Source: Lophius americanus
Taxonomy: Eukaryota; Chordata; Actinopteri; Lophiiformes; Lophiidae
Assembly (NCBI GenBank): GCA_037951165.1
Contig: JBBDHG010000032.1
Span: forward strand, 8,237,001 to 8,301,000
DNA: 64,000 nt
Reading direction: 5' to 3'
Program-made: the position numbers and the translations under genes
Part shown: in pieces, positions 35,151 through 47,400 of the stretch
Numbering within the stretch: position 1 is the stretch's first letter
How the letters are laid out: each line of letters begins with the position of its first letter
The notes under the pieces: model-generated
The model's input: the letters and a program-made list of their open reading frames with translations, nothing else
Databases searched by the model: none
What the model was told of the DNA's origin: nothing

Positions 35151-36884
35151 ACAGAGGCCATGCACTCCTGCAACACTTGGATGCTGTTGCTGTTTGTGCT
35201 CTCTGAGGGCTTTTTCTAGGTGGGTCTCAAGTTTTGATTTTCTGTGTTTGATTTTGTGCCACAACCTAAATTTATTCTCTATTCATCCTCAAGACATGCA
35301 CATCATTAAAGTCAAAATTGACTCTCCTAATTGGGGTTCTATGTGTTGAGGTCATTGATCGTGATCAATGCTTAATTCATTGAGCTGAGATTCAAAATCA
35401 GATGCAAAGGGAAAGCATTCATATCATCATAAACTTTATTTTTAAATTCCCATTGCATGCATGTGTCAACATTTCTGATTTGAGCAACTTCCTTCAAACG
35501 TTACTGGTTACCGCAATAGAGATTTTTTTTTAATTTTCAATGACAGTAAAATAATGATAATGATTTCAATTACTTTTCAAAAACAACATTGGTTCTGCAC
35601 GGACTCCTGTATTATTACAGAAAAAAAACAATATATGTGGCTATACACTTTTCAAGTTCTGATTTGTTTGCTGATGCTGCTACAAGAGCTTTTTGTTCAT
35701 CATCATTACTATTATGCAAGTCAGCTGGAAAAATCATGGTTTAGTCGAAGTTCATTTCAAATAACATCTCATAAGGAAATGTATTTTACCTATACCTGAT
35801 CAGAACTGCAGGAGGCATTCCATTTCCCTGAGCAGTGAGTAAACTTGCCCCAGGCATGCATGATTGACGAATGCTTCTTGGGGGGTGTAAGACTGTCCTG
35901 ATTTCAATCATCATGTTCTGGGTAAACACGACACATCTATTGGTTGTAATAATGTCAAAACAAGAAGATAACACAGGATGTAATAAAAGATGTAAACTAA
36001 ACTCTTCATCAGGTTCCTCCGAATTTCAATCAAAGTTGCCTGTCTGACAAAATTCAAGGCACAATTCAAATGAGACCCATTTTCATCCACACAATTACCA
36101 TACATGGTGCACAGCAAGTACTGACGAGCATATTGCAAAGTGTCTAACCACTCTTTTCTGCATGTTTTTCAGATAAAAAGAAAGAAATAGAGAGAAACGA
36201 AGACCAAGTTCTGGGACACCTTCTGCCACTATTATCTGCCAAGACCCTCTTCTTATGGGACCTTCATTGGCACAAGGCTTAATCACTATAGTGACTCCAC
36301 AGTTACAACAAATAAAGACACGCTATTTGTTTTGTGCTATGTGTTCATGTAAATGTATTTTTTTCTCTTCCAGTTGGTTTTCTCGTTGACATTTTAAATT
36401 TTTCTTTGTGTGCCTATTTCCACAGGGCAGCATTCGCGGTCCTGTAGGCATGTTTTTTTTTTATTTTTTAAAGCATTCTCTTGAGTTCAAGCAAACACTT
36501 CAAACAATTCTCAATGCCACTGTTGTTTACAAAGTTTAAACAAAATAAAATTTAATAAAAACAACCAACACTGAGTTAAACAGTGCACCATGGTCTTATT
36601 TTACTGGGAATTATGTAGTTTTCAAGATTTAAAGATTGTCCTTAAACATGGTGGGATATTAATTTAATTTAATCATTGCAGCACCTGCAACCATTTAATG
36701 TATGAAGGAGAATCAGATACCGCAGTGGAGATGGGGCCCCACGTTTCTTGAAGCCAAGAACCCAACATTGGCTGTAAATTAGTTTTAAAAAAAGGATGGG
36801 GTGTATCCTCAGTAAAACCTCTAAGGATTTCCATGCCGAGCTGGTGACATCTGGTCAGTTATCCTCTGTTGAATATGGATAAAA
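35151..36884. other. No gene recognised
   Basis: A+T-rich, no named element. Confidence 0.5.
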
Positions 36885-37340
36885 TGAATTACTTTAGGAG
36901 ACACAGAGAAGGAAGTAAATATGATGTTTATTAAAGATAAGTGACAATTAGTCCCTCATAAAGTCTTTGGCGCTTAGACTCTTCAGGGAGACGGCGGTTG
37001 AAGGGTATCTGCCCCGAGCAGCAGCAAGGAAAATCCCCCTTAAATTCTTGATAGCGGTGGGGGTAGCTGATGACTCTACTGAAGATGAGGTTCTTCGATC
37101 TGGAGGATTTGCGAACCAGCCGTATGAAAGAACTATGTGACAAGAGAGTCATATTTGAAAAGACAGCAGCTGATGAATGTGATTGGATAATTGTTGCTGA
37201 CTGGATGAGCAAAGCTGTTTAACTGATGCCCCGCACCGTGAAGCAGGTAATTGAAACTTAGCATTTGTGAGAGGTGACAATGATAGTGGTATGATAATCG
37301 ACTGTGGCCTGAGTGTGCGAGGGGATAGTCTTCATGATTA
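36885..37340 (-). repeat. Family B copy 3
   Basis: On the minus strand: AGACTATCCCCTCGCACACT, CATACCACTATCATTGTCAC, TTTCAATTACCTGCTTCACG, ATCAGCTGCTGTCTTTTCAA, ATATGACTCTCTTG, CCTTGCTGCTGCTCGGGG, CCCTGAAGAGTC. Then an AATAAA (plus strand TTTATT at 36927-36932). Uninterrupted, about 450 bases, so it is the best copy for defining the family. The layout (A/T-rich promoter-like TTTCAAATATGA, then a poly-A signal near the end) suggests an LTR. No TG...CA ends or target duplication could be fixed by eye. Confidence 0.65.
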
Positions 37341-38197
37341 AAATTTTGTTACAGCTTCATTTAAACAAGTGGATCAAATTCTCACATGTGAAACTACAAA
37401 GAAAATGGCCACCAGGGGTAACTCCCACCGCAGCCGTTCAGGAGCCAGAGCCAAGCTTGAGCCGAACTTGGAACCAGCTCTTAGGGTTTCTACCACGGAA
37501 AGGCTGGCCCAGGCCCCTTAGGACGGGTTACTAACAGCGAACCAAAAGCAACCAAATAAAATCTCTTGTCATAAGTCAGTTTCGAAACAAATGCAGCGCA
37601 ACGTGTCTGCAGTGGAGTGCAGACAGACCAGATTGAATAATAACCATTTAAAGACAAAACCAAGTTTTGGAAAGGAGTACAGAAACCCTTTCGGGATCAT
37701 TGGAAACGCGACATGATTCTAAAAATAAACCCACATTTTAAGTATTAAACCGGGTCCTCGGTGAAAGACGAGTGTCCCGGTGGATGTGAGCTGAGCAACA
37801 GCAAGAGAGTGCGGTGGATGATATACTACTGCAAAGATCTACAGAACATGGTCAATTTTTATTCTCCACAAAGTCAGTAGTTGATATTGTTCTGATAACG
37901 TTAGCTGACCAGCAGTTAGCCTCCAGCTGACAGTAACTAATGTCAGCGGTTTACTTGCTACCTTGACCAGCGTCTCACCTAACGTCACTTTAAACCTGAC
38001 TTCATATCCTGTCATGGACGAATTAGCTTTTTAAATCATTGTTGACTTGTTTTGTCGTTCATGGATGTCATCTGCCATTCTTGTGAAATGAAGTAACCAC
38101 TGAAGTGAAAGTTATTTTATTCTTCAAAAGAACAATAATCCAGAGTGGACTGATAAATATCATTTATTAAAATAGACAAAACTACTTAAACAGTTTT

Positions 38198-38520
38198 ATA
38201 TTCCAGAATAGAGGTAAATCCGATGTGAAAAATAGAGTGCCAAAGTTGTGTAGTATCCTATAGGTACTGATTATATTGTGGGATATAGCAGCCATCAGGT
38301 AGAGCTAACATCATTATATTGATAGAGATAAATGAAATGTAAAAAAAAATAGTGTAAGATTATATAATATCAAATAGTTACTGATTACAGTGTGGGATAT
38401 TATACAGTATGAGGTAAAAATTAGTGTATTATATTCCGGTATAGAGGTAGCAGTGTAAAATAGCAGTGTTTGATAGTATAGTATCTTACTGTATAAGTAC
38501 TGATTACAGTGTGGGTTATA
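38198..38520 (+). repeat. Three imperfect tandem units of about 117 bp
   Basis: The phrase TACTGATTA(T/C)A(T/G)TGTGGG recurs at 38265, 38379 and 38498 (spacing 114 and 119). TATTCC(A/G)G(A/T)ATAGAGGTA recurs at about 38200 and 38434, with a weaker version between. The units are diverged, so the duplication is old. Confidence 0.8.
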
Positions 38521-38579
38521 ATAATAAATAATCTGATAAAGTACGGTGATACCATAGTATACTTTAAAAAACATTGTAG

Positions 38580-38771
38580 TTGTGTCCAACGGGGAAGTAT
38601 TTTTCAGTGTTATTTCTCATTCTTGTGCATAGAAAAAAGAGAATCGACACCAACGAGGAGCTCCTGCAATATCTGGAAGAGACAGAAGAGAGATTCTCAG
38701 TAGACGAAAAAAAAAGGCCAAAGAAAGTCATGATTTTTATTAGAAAACTTAATTTTAATACATTAATATAG
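38580..38771 (+). CDS. Exon-like open frame, function unknown
   Basis: The useful part reads RKKRIDTNEELLQYLEETEE then RFSVDEKKRPKK: a charged, helix-forming stretch unlike chance translation of A+T-rich DNA. The codons follow TTCTCATTCTTGTGCATAG, a passable splice acceptor, so it may be an exon of a decayed transposon gene. The 5' residues (MCPTGKYFSVLFLILV) look like intron read-through. No family recognised. Confidence 0.25.
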   Translation: MCPTGKYFSVLFLILVHRKKRIDTNEELLQYLEETEERFSVDEKKRPKKVMIFIRKLNFNTLI

Positions 38772-39549
38772 CTTTGAACGCTTTATATGATTGTGACCTT
38801 TGAAGTTCTTGAAGTTCTTGAAGTTCCTATGATTCTTTAAGTATGTTTTTTTGCAAATAAACACTTTTAGTGATGAATGTGTCTGCTACAATATGCTTAT
38901 TTTATAGAAGCATAGTGTTGGGGTACCAGAACAGAAAATGTTGTATCAAAAATATCTGCTGTGTGGCTGCAAAACAATTCATTCTCTCTGTTTAAGTAGA
39001 CCATCAATAATCTCTCGTGTTTGTTAATTTCAACCATTAGTAAAAATTATAATATAGCTCTGTTTGCATTAGATCATTAATAAAACTTTAATTTCATAAT
39101 GCCCAAACAGAACACTTAATGTTTTCACATGACTGACTGGAGGTTCATCAGGTTCATCCGTCTTGTTTTGGTTTTAGTACTGGGGTTGCAGGGAAAGCAG
39201 AATGTAGTAAGTAGATGTAACTAGAGACGCAATGACACGGATCGCGTTTGTACATTGAGCCAACTGAGAACTGGCTCTGGCGCCGGCTCAGGTCCAGCAC
39301 CTTGTTCTATGTTGGTGGGAACGAGGTACAGGAATCAAAGATGGCTACTGGGGCCACAGAGTATATAGGGACCAAAGCAAGTAGACAAAGGCCCCTCAGG
39401 AGACGAGCTGGGAATATTTAATATAATAATATTTACGAAGATTAGAACAGTTTTAGCCAGGAATCTTACGAATTTCTTGCTGAAACTATGATAACATTTT
39501 AGGTGTTGGAGATTATAATTATAATTATTTAATTAAATTATAATTAATG

Positions 39550-41650
39550 TCTGTTGTCCATCTGAGCCTATGGTGAAAGAATTTAAGGCCTCATTACTCT
39601 TAACCTTGAGAAGTTGTTAACAGGCACTGCCCTAGAGCTGGGTTACACTTTTAACCTTTTTCTTTTGTTTGGCCTTTCTGTACAATTATCCATTATCTGT
39701 TATCCAAACTCTTTTGATCACTTACCCACAGTGTTTGAAGTCTATTCAAAGTCTCTTCAAGTCTCTTTCTCTGATCTTATCTCTAGAACTTGTGTCTCTG
39801 CCCAATGGTCTAATTTAATCGCCTCACCTCGACAGATCAACCTTTTAAGTAGAACAGTCACCTTCTCCCGCTCAGCCCCTTGGTTCACCAGAGAGCTACG
39901 GAAAATGAAGGCAGCTGGGCGTGTTCTTGAGCGGCGTCCACAAGCTAGCCTTTCGGGAACACAAAAAGGTCTACTCACAGTCGCTTAGAGAGGCTCAGTC
40001 ACTGTTCTACTCCAACATCATCAAAACCAGTCCTGAAAGTTCTAAGCAGCTGTTTTCCACTATCAATCATCTTCGTAAACCACAAACTCCCCCACTTACA
40101 GAAATTACATAAGAGCACTGTAATAATTTCATGGCTTTCTTCAAATCAAAAATTGACTCAATCCGTTCTGTTCTTTCTGGTTCCTCCTCTCTACCTATCC
40201 AGTGTTACTGTGCTTACTCACAGTTTGAGATCTTCCCGCCTCTAAAGGGCTTCCCAGAAGTCTCACAGCAAGAGGTTGAGGTTATCATCAGGATGATGAA
40301 ACCCTCCACCTGTTTCCTCGACCCCTTTCCTACAGCCCTAGTGAAAACTAACATCTCTTCCATCAGTCCCCTGATCACTGCTGTAATAAACCAATCCCTC
40401 CTGGCTGGCTTTGTTCTATCTGCCCTAAAAGCCGCCATAATCCGCCCCATCCTCAAAAAACCCACTCTCGATCCAGAAGTTTTTGCTAATTACAGGCCCA
40501 TTTCCAAACTCCCATTCCTCTCCAAAGTTCTGGAAAAAGTAGTTGCTGCCCACCTCCAGGACCACCTTAAATACGACAACCTCTTTGAAACCTTTCAGTC
40601 TGGTTTCCGCTCTGCCTACGGCTGGCAGAAGATGCTGGTTCACCTTCGATCTTGATTCTCCTTGATTTGTCTGCTGCCTTCAACACTGTTGACCATGAAA
40701 TACTCCTGCACCGCCTACATCACACCATTGGACTCACTGCCACAACCCTAAACTGGTTTCAATCCTACTTCACCGACAGAACAGAATACGTTTCCCTTGG
40801 AAGTTCAAGGTCCCGTACATACACCGTCACCTGTGGGGTCCCCCAGGGATCAGTCCTTGGCCCTACTCTCTTCATACTGTACATGCTCCCCCTTGGCCGT
40901 GTCATCAGTCGATATGGACTCTCATTCCATTGCTACGCTGATGACACGCAAATCTACATAAAAACTGACACGTTCCTCCGCAGCCTCTCCATCCTCATCG
41001 TCATCATCATCTCCCCTGTCAACGCGCTTGTCTGGAGGAGATAAAGGTGTGGATGAAAATAGCTTTCTCCAGTTGAACAGCTCCAAAACCGAAGCAATTT
41101 TAATTGGCACCCCACATAAGACCCAGTTTTCCTCCATAACCAGTATGACCTTCTCTGTTCACGACCTTCCCCTCTCTTCATCAGTCACCAACCTCGGCGT
41201 AAGATTTGACCCTCAACTCACTTTTGAATCCCACATCAAACACATATGCAAGATCTCCTTTCATCATCTCAGAAATATTTCCAAACTCCGTTCTTCACTC
41301 ACTTTGAGTGATGCTGAAAAGCTGGTTCACGTGTTTGTCTCCACCAGACTGGATCACTGTGCAGTGCATTCAAGGCAATGCACCCCCCTACCTGAAAGAA
41401 CTACTCACCCCACTGACCTCAACACGATCCCTCCGTTCTACCCACTCATACCGCCTCCTCCTTCTCCGGACTAAGCTTAGCACCATGGGTGATCGGGCCT
41501 TCTGTTCTGCTGCCCTTGTCTATGGAATGCCCTCCCTGGCCATCTGAAGGCTCCACAGACAACTGACACGTTTAAAAAAGGACTTAAAACTTTCCTTTTT
41601 AGCAGAACCTATACCTATTGTCAGGTTTTTATGTAGTTATTTTATTTTTA
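39550..41650 (+). pseudogene. L2-type LINE, 5'-truncated, degenerate ORF2
   Basis: It begins near the end of the endonuclease domain (TALELGYTFNLFLLFGLSVQ). The linker follows (SAPWFTRELRKMKAAGRVLE), then the reverse transcriptase: YRPISKLPFLSKVLEKVVAA, ILLDLSAAFNTVDHEILL, CGVPQGSVLGPTLF at 40832-40873 and an intact YADD box at 40934-40945. Downstream are the NSSKTEAILIGTP block and LGVRFDPQLTFESHIKHI. About 60 residues are missing after TRLDHC near 41360, and the frame resumes at APPYLKELLTPL. Several frameshifts and a deletion after FQSGFRSAYG make it non-functional. The 3' tail is not clearly preserved. Confidence 0.9.
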
Positions 41651-42179
41651 AGGAACTATATTAGAGGCTATGAAATCGGGTTAATCTATATTATAGCATG
41701 CTAATACAAACACTGATCAAAACTACTACCTGCCAAGCTGTCAGATTCAACTGCAGATGTCTATAAGTTGAAACAAACTAAATGTAACTCAGACACACTT
41801 TCTTTCAGACTCTGTATTTTGGCTTTTGGAGTTATTGGACCTTGCATTTTAGAAATTATTAACAGCACCTTGGTAACTTGTTCAGACCCAGCATATTTGA
41901 AATTGTCCACTTTCTTAAAGTGAGGGAAAAAATGTCAAGCCTATCTCAACTGTACTTTTGCTTTCTAGCGTTATGTAGAAAGTTTTATTCCAACTACTGC
42001 AAACTTTTTTTTTTAATTTGTAGAGGGATTGGTAGAAATTTTTCAGTCTGCTTTTATCACTCCACTGAATCTGTACAAATGGTGGTGATTCAGTTCTCCT
42101 TATTTTACTCAATTTCACTGCTGTGTATAACAATGTACAGCCACAGACTTTGATCTCCTGTTCAAGTGGTGAATTGGCA
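41651..42179. other. No gene recognised
   Basis: Possibly the 3' UTR of the preceding L2, but I see no terminal repeat. Confidence 0.4.
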
Positions 42180-43095
42180 TCTATACAATTGCTCTAAATT
42201 GGTTTAGGTATTTTTCATATGCATTGGGGATTTTCCTTCTTGTTCTGTACCTTTGACCTGTGGTTTGCCTCAAGGGATAAGTCCTGCTATCTTTGTACAT
42301 GCTGCCACCAGCGTATAGTTTGAGAAACACACTATTACCTTTCACTTTTACGCTGATGATACTCAGATTTACCTTCCTCTGAACCCTGAAACAAACTCAT
42401 CCATCAATTCTCTCTCAAACTGTTTGATTGATGTTAGAACTGAGTTTTGTTTTGTCATAAATCCCTCTTGCAATTCAGAAGAGTATTCAATAATAATATT
42501 TCTTTATTTCTCAGTCTGGTGGCATGGAGATCATATCAAATACCTCAGGGTTATTTTTGATTCATCATATAAATTTGACCTCCTATTTGACTCAGTTCCT
42601 AAAACCAGCTTTTTCCAAATTAGAGTTCTAGTTAAGGTCAAACCTTTCCCTTGTAAAGACCTTGAGAAAGTGAGACACGCTTTTACCAATTCTAGGCTGG
42701 ATTGCTGTTATTTGTTTGTTGGAATGGGCCTGGCATCTATATCCAGGTTGCAGTAAGTCCTAAATGCAGCTGCTGGCTTTGGACTGGTACTTGTATACGC
42801 AAGTATATCCCACCAACCCTAGCCTCCTTCCACTGGCTACCAGTTCAGAACAAGATTAACTACAAAGTTTTGTCGGTTGTTTTGAAATGCCTAAATGGAC
42901 TATCCCCATCCCAAGCTTGGGTCACTAGACAAGCTGCTTATAGTTGTGCTCGGATCCAAGCCAGAACTTAGGAATGATTGGGCTTTTTTCCCCTCCAGGT
43001 CGGATCATCAACATTGCTACCAGTGTTCCACTCTGTCTGAAAGAGACATCTGTCCTTGATAGCTTTTCCGGACTTGACCAAATTTTTATATTCTT
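42180..43095 (+). pseudogene. Second L2-type LINE relic, RT to C-terminus
   Basis: It reads PLTCGLPQG near 42250, then FHFYADDTQIYLPL with YADD at 42349-42360. Then IKYLRVIFDSSYKFDLLF, LEKVRHAFTNSRLDCC, and ASLHWLPVQNKINYKVLSVV with LKCLNGLSPS near 42880-42910. The blocks lie in different frames with stops between them. The order is that of L2 ORF2, but the wording differs from the 39550 copy, so it belongs to a different subfamily. Both ends are lost. Confidence 0.82.
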
Positions 43096-45192
43096 GCGTT
43101 AACATTATTTATGATGGCCACTGTAAACTAGCTGCTTATGTTGTCTGTTGGAATGCTGCCTGCTTAACCTGCTTAACCTACTTAACAATAGCTACCGACA
43201 TCAGTGCAGGTATGTTTTGGTGGCATCCACTTGAGGCCATAGTAAATGTATGCTAAATTGGGTGTCCTGTTTAATTATATAATTTTTTTCCACAACACGT
43301 GTGATTTGTTCTGGTCATCCTCAGCACAAACACCAAAATATAGTAATGACACAAAAAGTTTTTTTTCTAAATTTATTTTCATTGTCATTATATTTATTAT
43401 TCGAACCAAATGGATGATTGAAAAAATACTTGTAGGGAAACATGTTTTCAATTGAACTCTGTTTATGTGATGCAAAACAATTTTCAGTCGCACCAGGGAG
43501 AGATAGTTTTTATAGAAATGTTTATGGCACATTGAAATCCTGCGCTGTGTTTATGACTCACTACGCCTGTCACACCGCTAAGCAGCCTGACTTCCTCAAA
43601 GGTATCAGGACCAATCAATATGGACAGAACCTGACTTTAATAATCCAGCGAGTCATATTCTACCAGGCTTATTGCTGGGTCACAGTTTATCCTGCTGCTT
43701 AGGAGACAAGCTCTCAATTTTATTTTCATAATGGTGAAGATACATGGGTAAGAATGAATCTAAATGTGGCAGATCCCTTTGTCTCAAATACAACCAACAA
43801 TAGAAATCAATTAATCAATGGGAAGTTGTTTGCGAAACCATATTTCTATACTATTTCTGTTACATGAAACATTGTATGTATGAGAAGCGATTGGATTCTT
43901 TGCCCAGTCATATTGGCATCAACGATTATCTGTGCAAAGCTCGAATGTAATAATATAAACTCATATCCCGGGTGGATCTTTTGAAATGAAATGTATCGTG
44001 GATAAAACAGACACTTTGAAGTATTGAGTGAGAGGATGTGACTGATGTACATGTGCTAATATATAACTACTGGTATATTGATTTGATTGGAGTGAGATGT
44101 GAGATCGATACAACCCACATGTGCACATGCACTACATGAATTCATTGTTGAAATAGCTCGTCTTCCTAAAAAAACCGAGGAAAATGAAATTGTGCTTAGG
44201 CATGTTTTATATTGTTTCACTTGAATAAATGGATCAGGTCATCGTAATGATTCTGAGCCTTCTGCTCCCCCTTTTCATTGACAGAGCAGTGATAAGAGCG
44301 GGGGGGCATGTAATGGTAATAAACAGTGAAATGGCATTGTGACAACTATGATCTAGCTTTGATTCCAGTAACTGCTCTCATAGCAGGGTGAAAATGGACC
44401 TCAGCATAGCCTTATCTTACAACAAAAAGCACTTAGTGGGAAGACTTATAAATAAAAATGCCACGGCAAAATGCAGGCTGCTCCTAGACATGCTTTTGAC
44501 AACTTGGCAGTCTGCCATTCTTTATAAAAACTCATTGCTTAGGAGCTATGAAATATGCAAAAAAAAAATCAAGAGAAATCCCTTTTAGCAGCCACAGGAG
44601 ATTTAACTGCTGTGAATTCTTACGGTAATAGCATCTCGAAATCCTGTCAATTTGTGTCACGTCGAGCACAATTGCAGCTCTAGATGTAAAGATTATCACC
44701 TCAGTCCATTGAGGAAAATATGCAGAGTTGTTTGGGTATCTATGCCGGGGAGTGGATAAGACCTATAAGGGCCAGAGAGCAACCTTCAGCCTTTCCTCAC
44801 TGTGGCCTGAAAATGGTTAAATATATGTGTATAACAGATGCCTGCTCAAGTAGGGAGTTCAATAGATGATCTTTCCTTCACTGACTCAGCATTTATCATA
44901 TTACCGATGATTACACTGATCTGTCTTCTGTCTCCAACGCTCCAACTGGAAAAACAACACAGGCCAAGAAAATGTTGTCCATCATTAAAGAACCACGACC
45001 ATTGAATGCTTTCTTTGAATTACTGCATTGACTCATATTTAGGAGATTATGGTTTAGAAGGTGCCGCAAATACAATTCCCTATGTATTGCAGATGGGAGA
45101 ACTCTCTGACGCCCTTATGCTTGGCAAACACTGTACGATTTTAGAGTTGTGGCTGTTTCAGCTCCATAACCAGTTTGATATGGAGCTAATGA
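43096..45192. other. No gene; possible conserved non-coding stretch
   Basis: The block about 44280-44590 is complex, repeat-free sequence that could be under constraint; I cannot test this. Otherwise nothing identifiable. Confidence 0.3.
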
Positions 45193-46320
45193 GGCGTGGA
45201 TGATGGTACAGCCACTCTTTTGAATATTTTATTTCAACACCCAGAAGGCAGCAAAACAAATGCCAGAATTTTATTTGTAAATTTTTCATCTGCTTTTAAT
45301 ACAATTCAACCTCATATTTTATATATTATGTATGTGTATTATGAGATGCTAAAAAACTTCAAACTTTATTTTAATATAGTGGGTAGGACCCTTGATTTTT
45401 TTTTAATTGGCAGATCACAAAGGGTGAAGATGAATGGATGCTCTTTCTGAGCAGATGACGTAATCAACTGGGTTTCCTCAAGTGTCCTTTTACCTCTCCT
45501 GTACATTTTGTAGACTTATGATTGTCGTACTTTGTATGACAACAGTTACATCTGGAAACTTGCAGATGACACTGTTATTGTCAGCCTCTTCCATAACAAA
45601 GTAACAGAACGATTCCGCTGGTAGAGGATTTTGTACGCTGGTGCCCCAGTCATTTCTATGACTCTATGTGGAAAAATAAATGTAATGAAGCAAAAAAGGA
45701 CATGGTTTTTGACATGGTCCGATCCATTCTGCCAACAGCCACCATCTGCACTCTGAGTTTCAGATCCTCCCTTCTGGCTCTTATTGTAGATTCCTTCCTG
45801 TTAAAAGCAAAAGGTACAAGTACCTTCTATTTATCCCAACGGACGTTTTCCTCGTGAACTGAGGAAGAACTGGACTTCAGAAACTCGGGAGGGCAGGGCC
45901 ATAATGGTTGATGCAGTGGTGGTGGGGTGTGGACAAAGGATAATCTAAACTGGCATATTCACGATAAGGACACTATTTCGTTTATAGTTGGTTTTACAGG
46001 TTTCTGTCATAACTATTTATTTATTTATTTGACATTAAAAGATTTTATGTAATTAATTTATGAATCTCATGGTGTTTTCAATATCAATACCCATAATCTT
46101 GCACTTTATTATACATCATTGTTGCATGATTTTAAGGTCAATTTGTCACCAATTTCCTCAGGGAATATTTTATTCAGTGCAACCAACCCCTGTCCATGTG
46201 CACCATTCTATGTACTTCCTTGGGCCTTATTTATCATATTGTCTGAGGCTATCTCTTGTTTGATGTCTTGCTTTACAACCGATTGCCCTTTGGGGACGAA
46301 TAAAGTTGAAATTGACGACA
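45193..46320 (+). pseudogene. Rex1-like LINE, 5'-truncated
   Basis: The reverse transcriptase part starts with VDDGTATLLNILFQHPEGSK, then ARILFVNFSSAFNTIQPHIL, FNIVGRTLDFFLIGRSQRV and WKLADDTVIVSLF; the active-site box is LADD at 45559-45570. Near 45740-45840 the C-terminal words TICTLSFRSSLL and YLSQRTFSS lie beside other-frame text HHLHSEFQILPSG and RYKYLLFIPTDVF, which is the expected ending of this LINE group. A 3' UTR follows and ends TTGCCCTTTGGGGACGAATA then AAGTTGAAATTGA. Multiple stops and frameshifts. The Rex1/Babar group assignment is by remembered motif wording. Confidence 0.78.
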
Positions 46321-47199
46321 GAAATGAGCTCTCTTGATAATTTTTGTCATCATGTGTGTCTGAACCTCTAAAAAAAAAAAATGGCGCTGCTTATTTAGAC
46401 CCATGTGTGGCTAGGACGCCCTTGACAGTTTGACTGGTCCATTTTGCAGAGAGAATTAGAGGTAAGCTAGTTAATTTCATAATTTATACAGTGTTAATTG
46501 GATAGCCAGCACTGCTCTGACAGCGAAGAACCATTCTTTTTCTTCCTTGCTGTTCAGTTGCTGCCAGCCACCAACTACACTTTTTACTTTATGACTACTT
46601 GCTTTTTATTATGCACATAATGGGCTGTGTTGCTATGGCAACTCAGACGTTCACCAGCCACTTCACATGTTGTGAGAAAACGAGGTGCCGACGGTTGTGA
46701 AGGTCGTCATTGGGCCGAAAACGGACTAAAATCGTTCAGTGTATGCCCGGCTCTAGTGTTCAGAGTACAGCCATCCTTCAACAACCTCAAACATATTTTG
46801 GTGTATGTTACTGTCCTTATGTTCCCTGATTATCAGCATAGATTGCATTGGGGGGTTTTAGTCTATCGATCCTATCTCTAAAGAGATAACTCCCTCCTGA
46901 GTTTCTGTCAGATAATCCCATTTTCCTAGTTTTCTTTGTCTGATTAGGGAGCTGAGGCTGGGTGAGCAACCATTGCTGATGTAGGACTCCATTGTGACCT
47001 TGTTTGTGACACAACAAGTCAATAACTACAATTACAACTGTTTTTGGAAACAAAATTAGCACCAGGCCAAATTTAGAACCACCATTTAACTTGATTTAAC
47101 TTCTCCATGAATCAATGCTACAAGTATGATCTGTATCTTTATGATGGATGGCTGATGGAGTTATCAGTTACTCCCTCTCTCACTCTCTCTCTACCAGAG
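46321..47199. other. No gene recognised
   Basis: Includes a CpG-containing stretch near 46625-46760 that resembles transposon rather than unique sequence, but no family is assigned. Confidence 0.4.
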
Positions 47200-47400
47200 G
47201 CTTGGGTGTTTGAGCATTCAGCACAGTATCTTAGCTGCTCCTAAGACTGCACTCCTCTGGAAGAGACAGATATTGAACCTCCAGTGCATTGGAAGTCGGT
47301 TATGTTATAGGCATAGATGCGTGCAAATCCTGCCACTTGTGATTCTGGGTGCTCTAGTTGTTCATCTGGTGGGATTACATTCCGACAACGATCCCCTCTA
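47200..47400 (-). pseudogene. R4/Dong-type LINE C-terminal fragment
   Basis: On the minus strand one frame at about 47220-47262 reads FQRSAVLGAAKILC before a stop. This matches the end of R4/Dong-type ORFs, where an AVLGTAKILR-like sequence closes the protein. Further upstream on the same strand (about 47330-47360) a degraded GALG-like segment is compatible with the preceding family motif. Frames shift between the two. This is the same LINE class as 15395-16110 but a separate, reversed fragment. Confidence 0.5.

Larger units (their letters stand above)
37341..39549. other. Unassigned region, possible old DNA transposon
   Basis: GAGCC-rich blocks near 37436-37476 and 39257-39292 are roughly inverted relative to each other (CCAGAGCCA on one side, TGGCTCTGG on the other). 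The left 700 bases are richer in CpG than the surroundings. A DNA transposon spanning this interval is possible but weakly supported. Confidence 0.25.

Noticed and set aside
34946..35219. Overlapping plus-strand frames with Ser-Leu-Thr-His repeats
   Set aside because: Product of the ACTC and CA tracts.
47330..47370. Plus-strand ILPLVILGAL, resembling an R4-type motif
   Set aside because: The motif order would be reversed on that strand; the consistent reading is minus-strand, as annotated.
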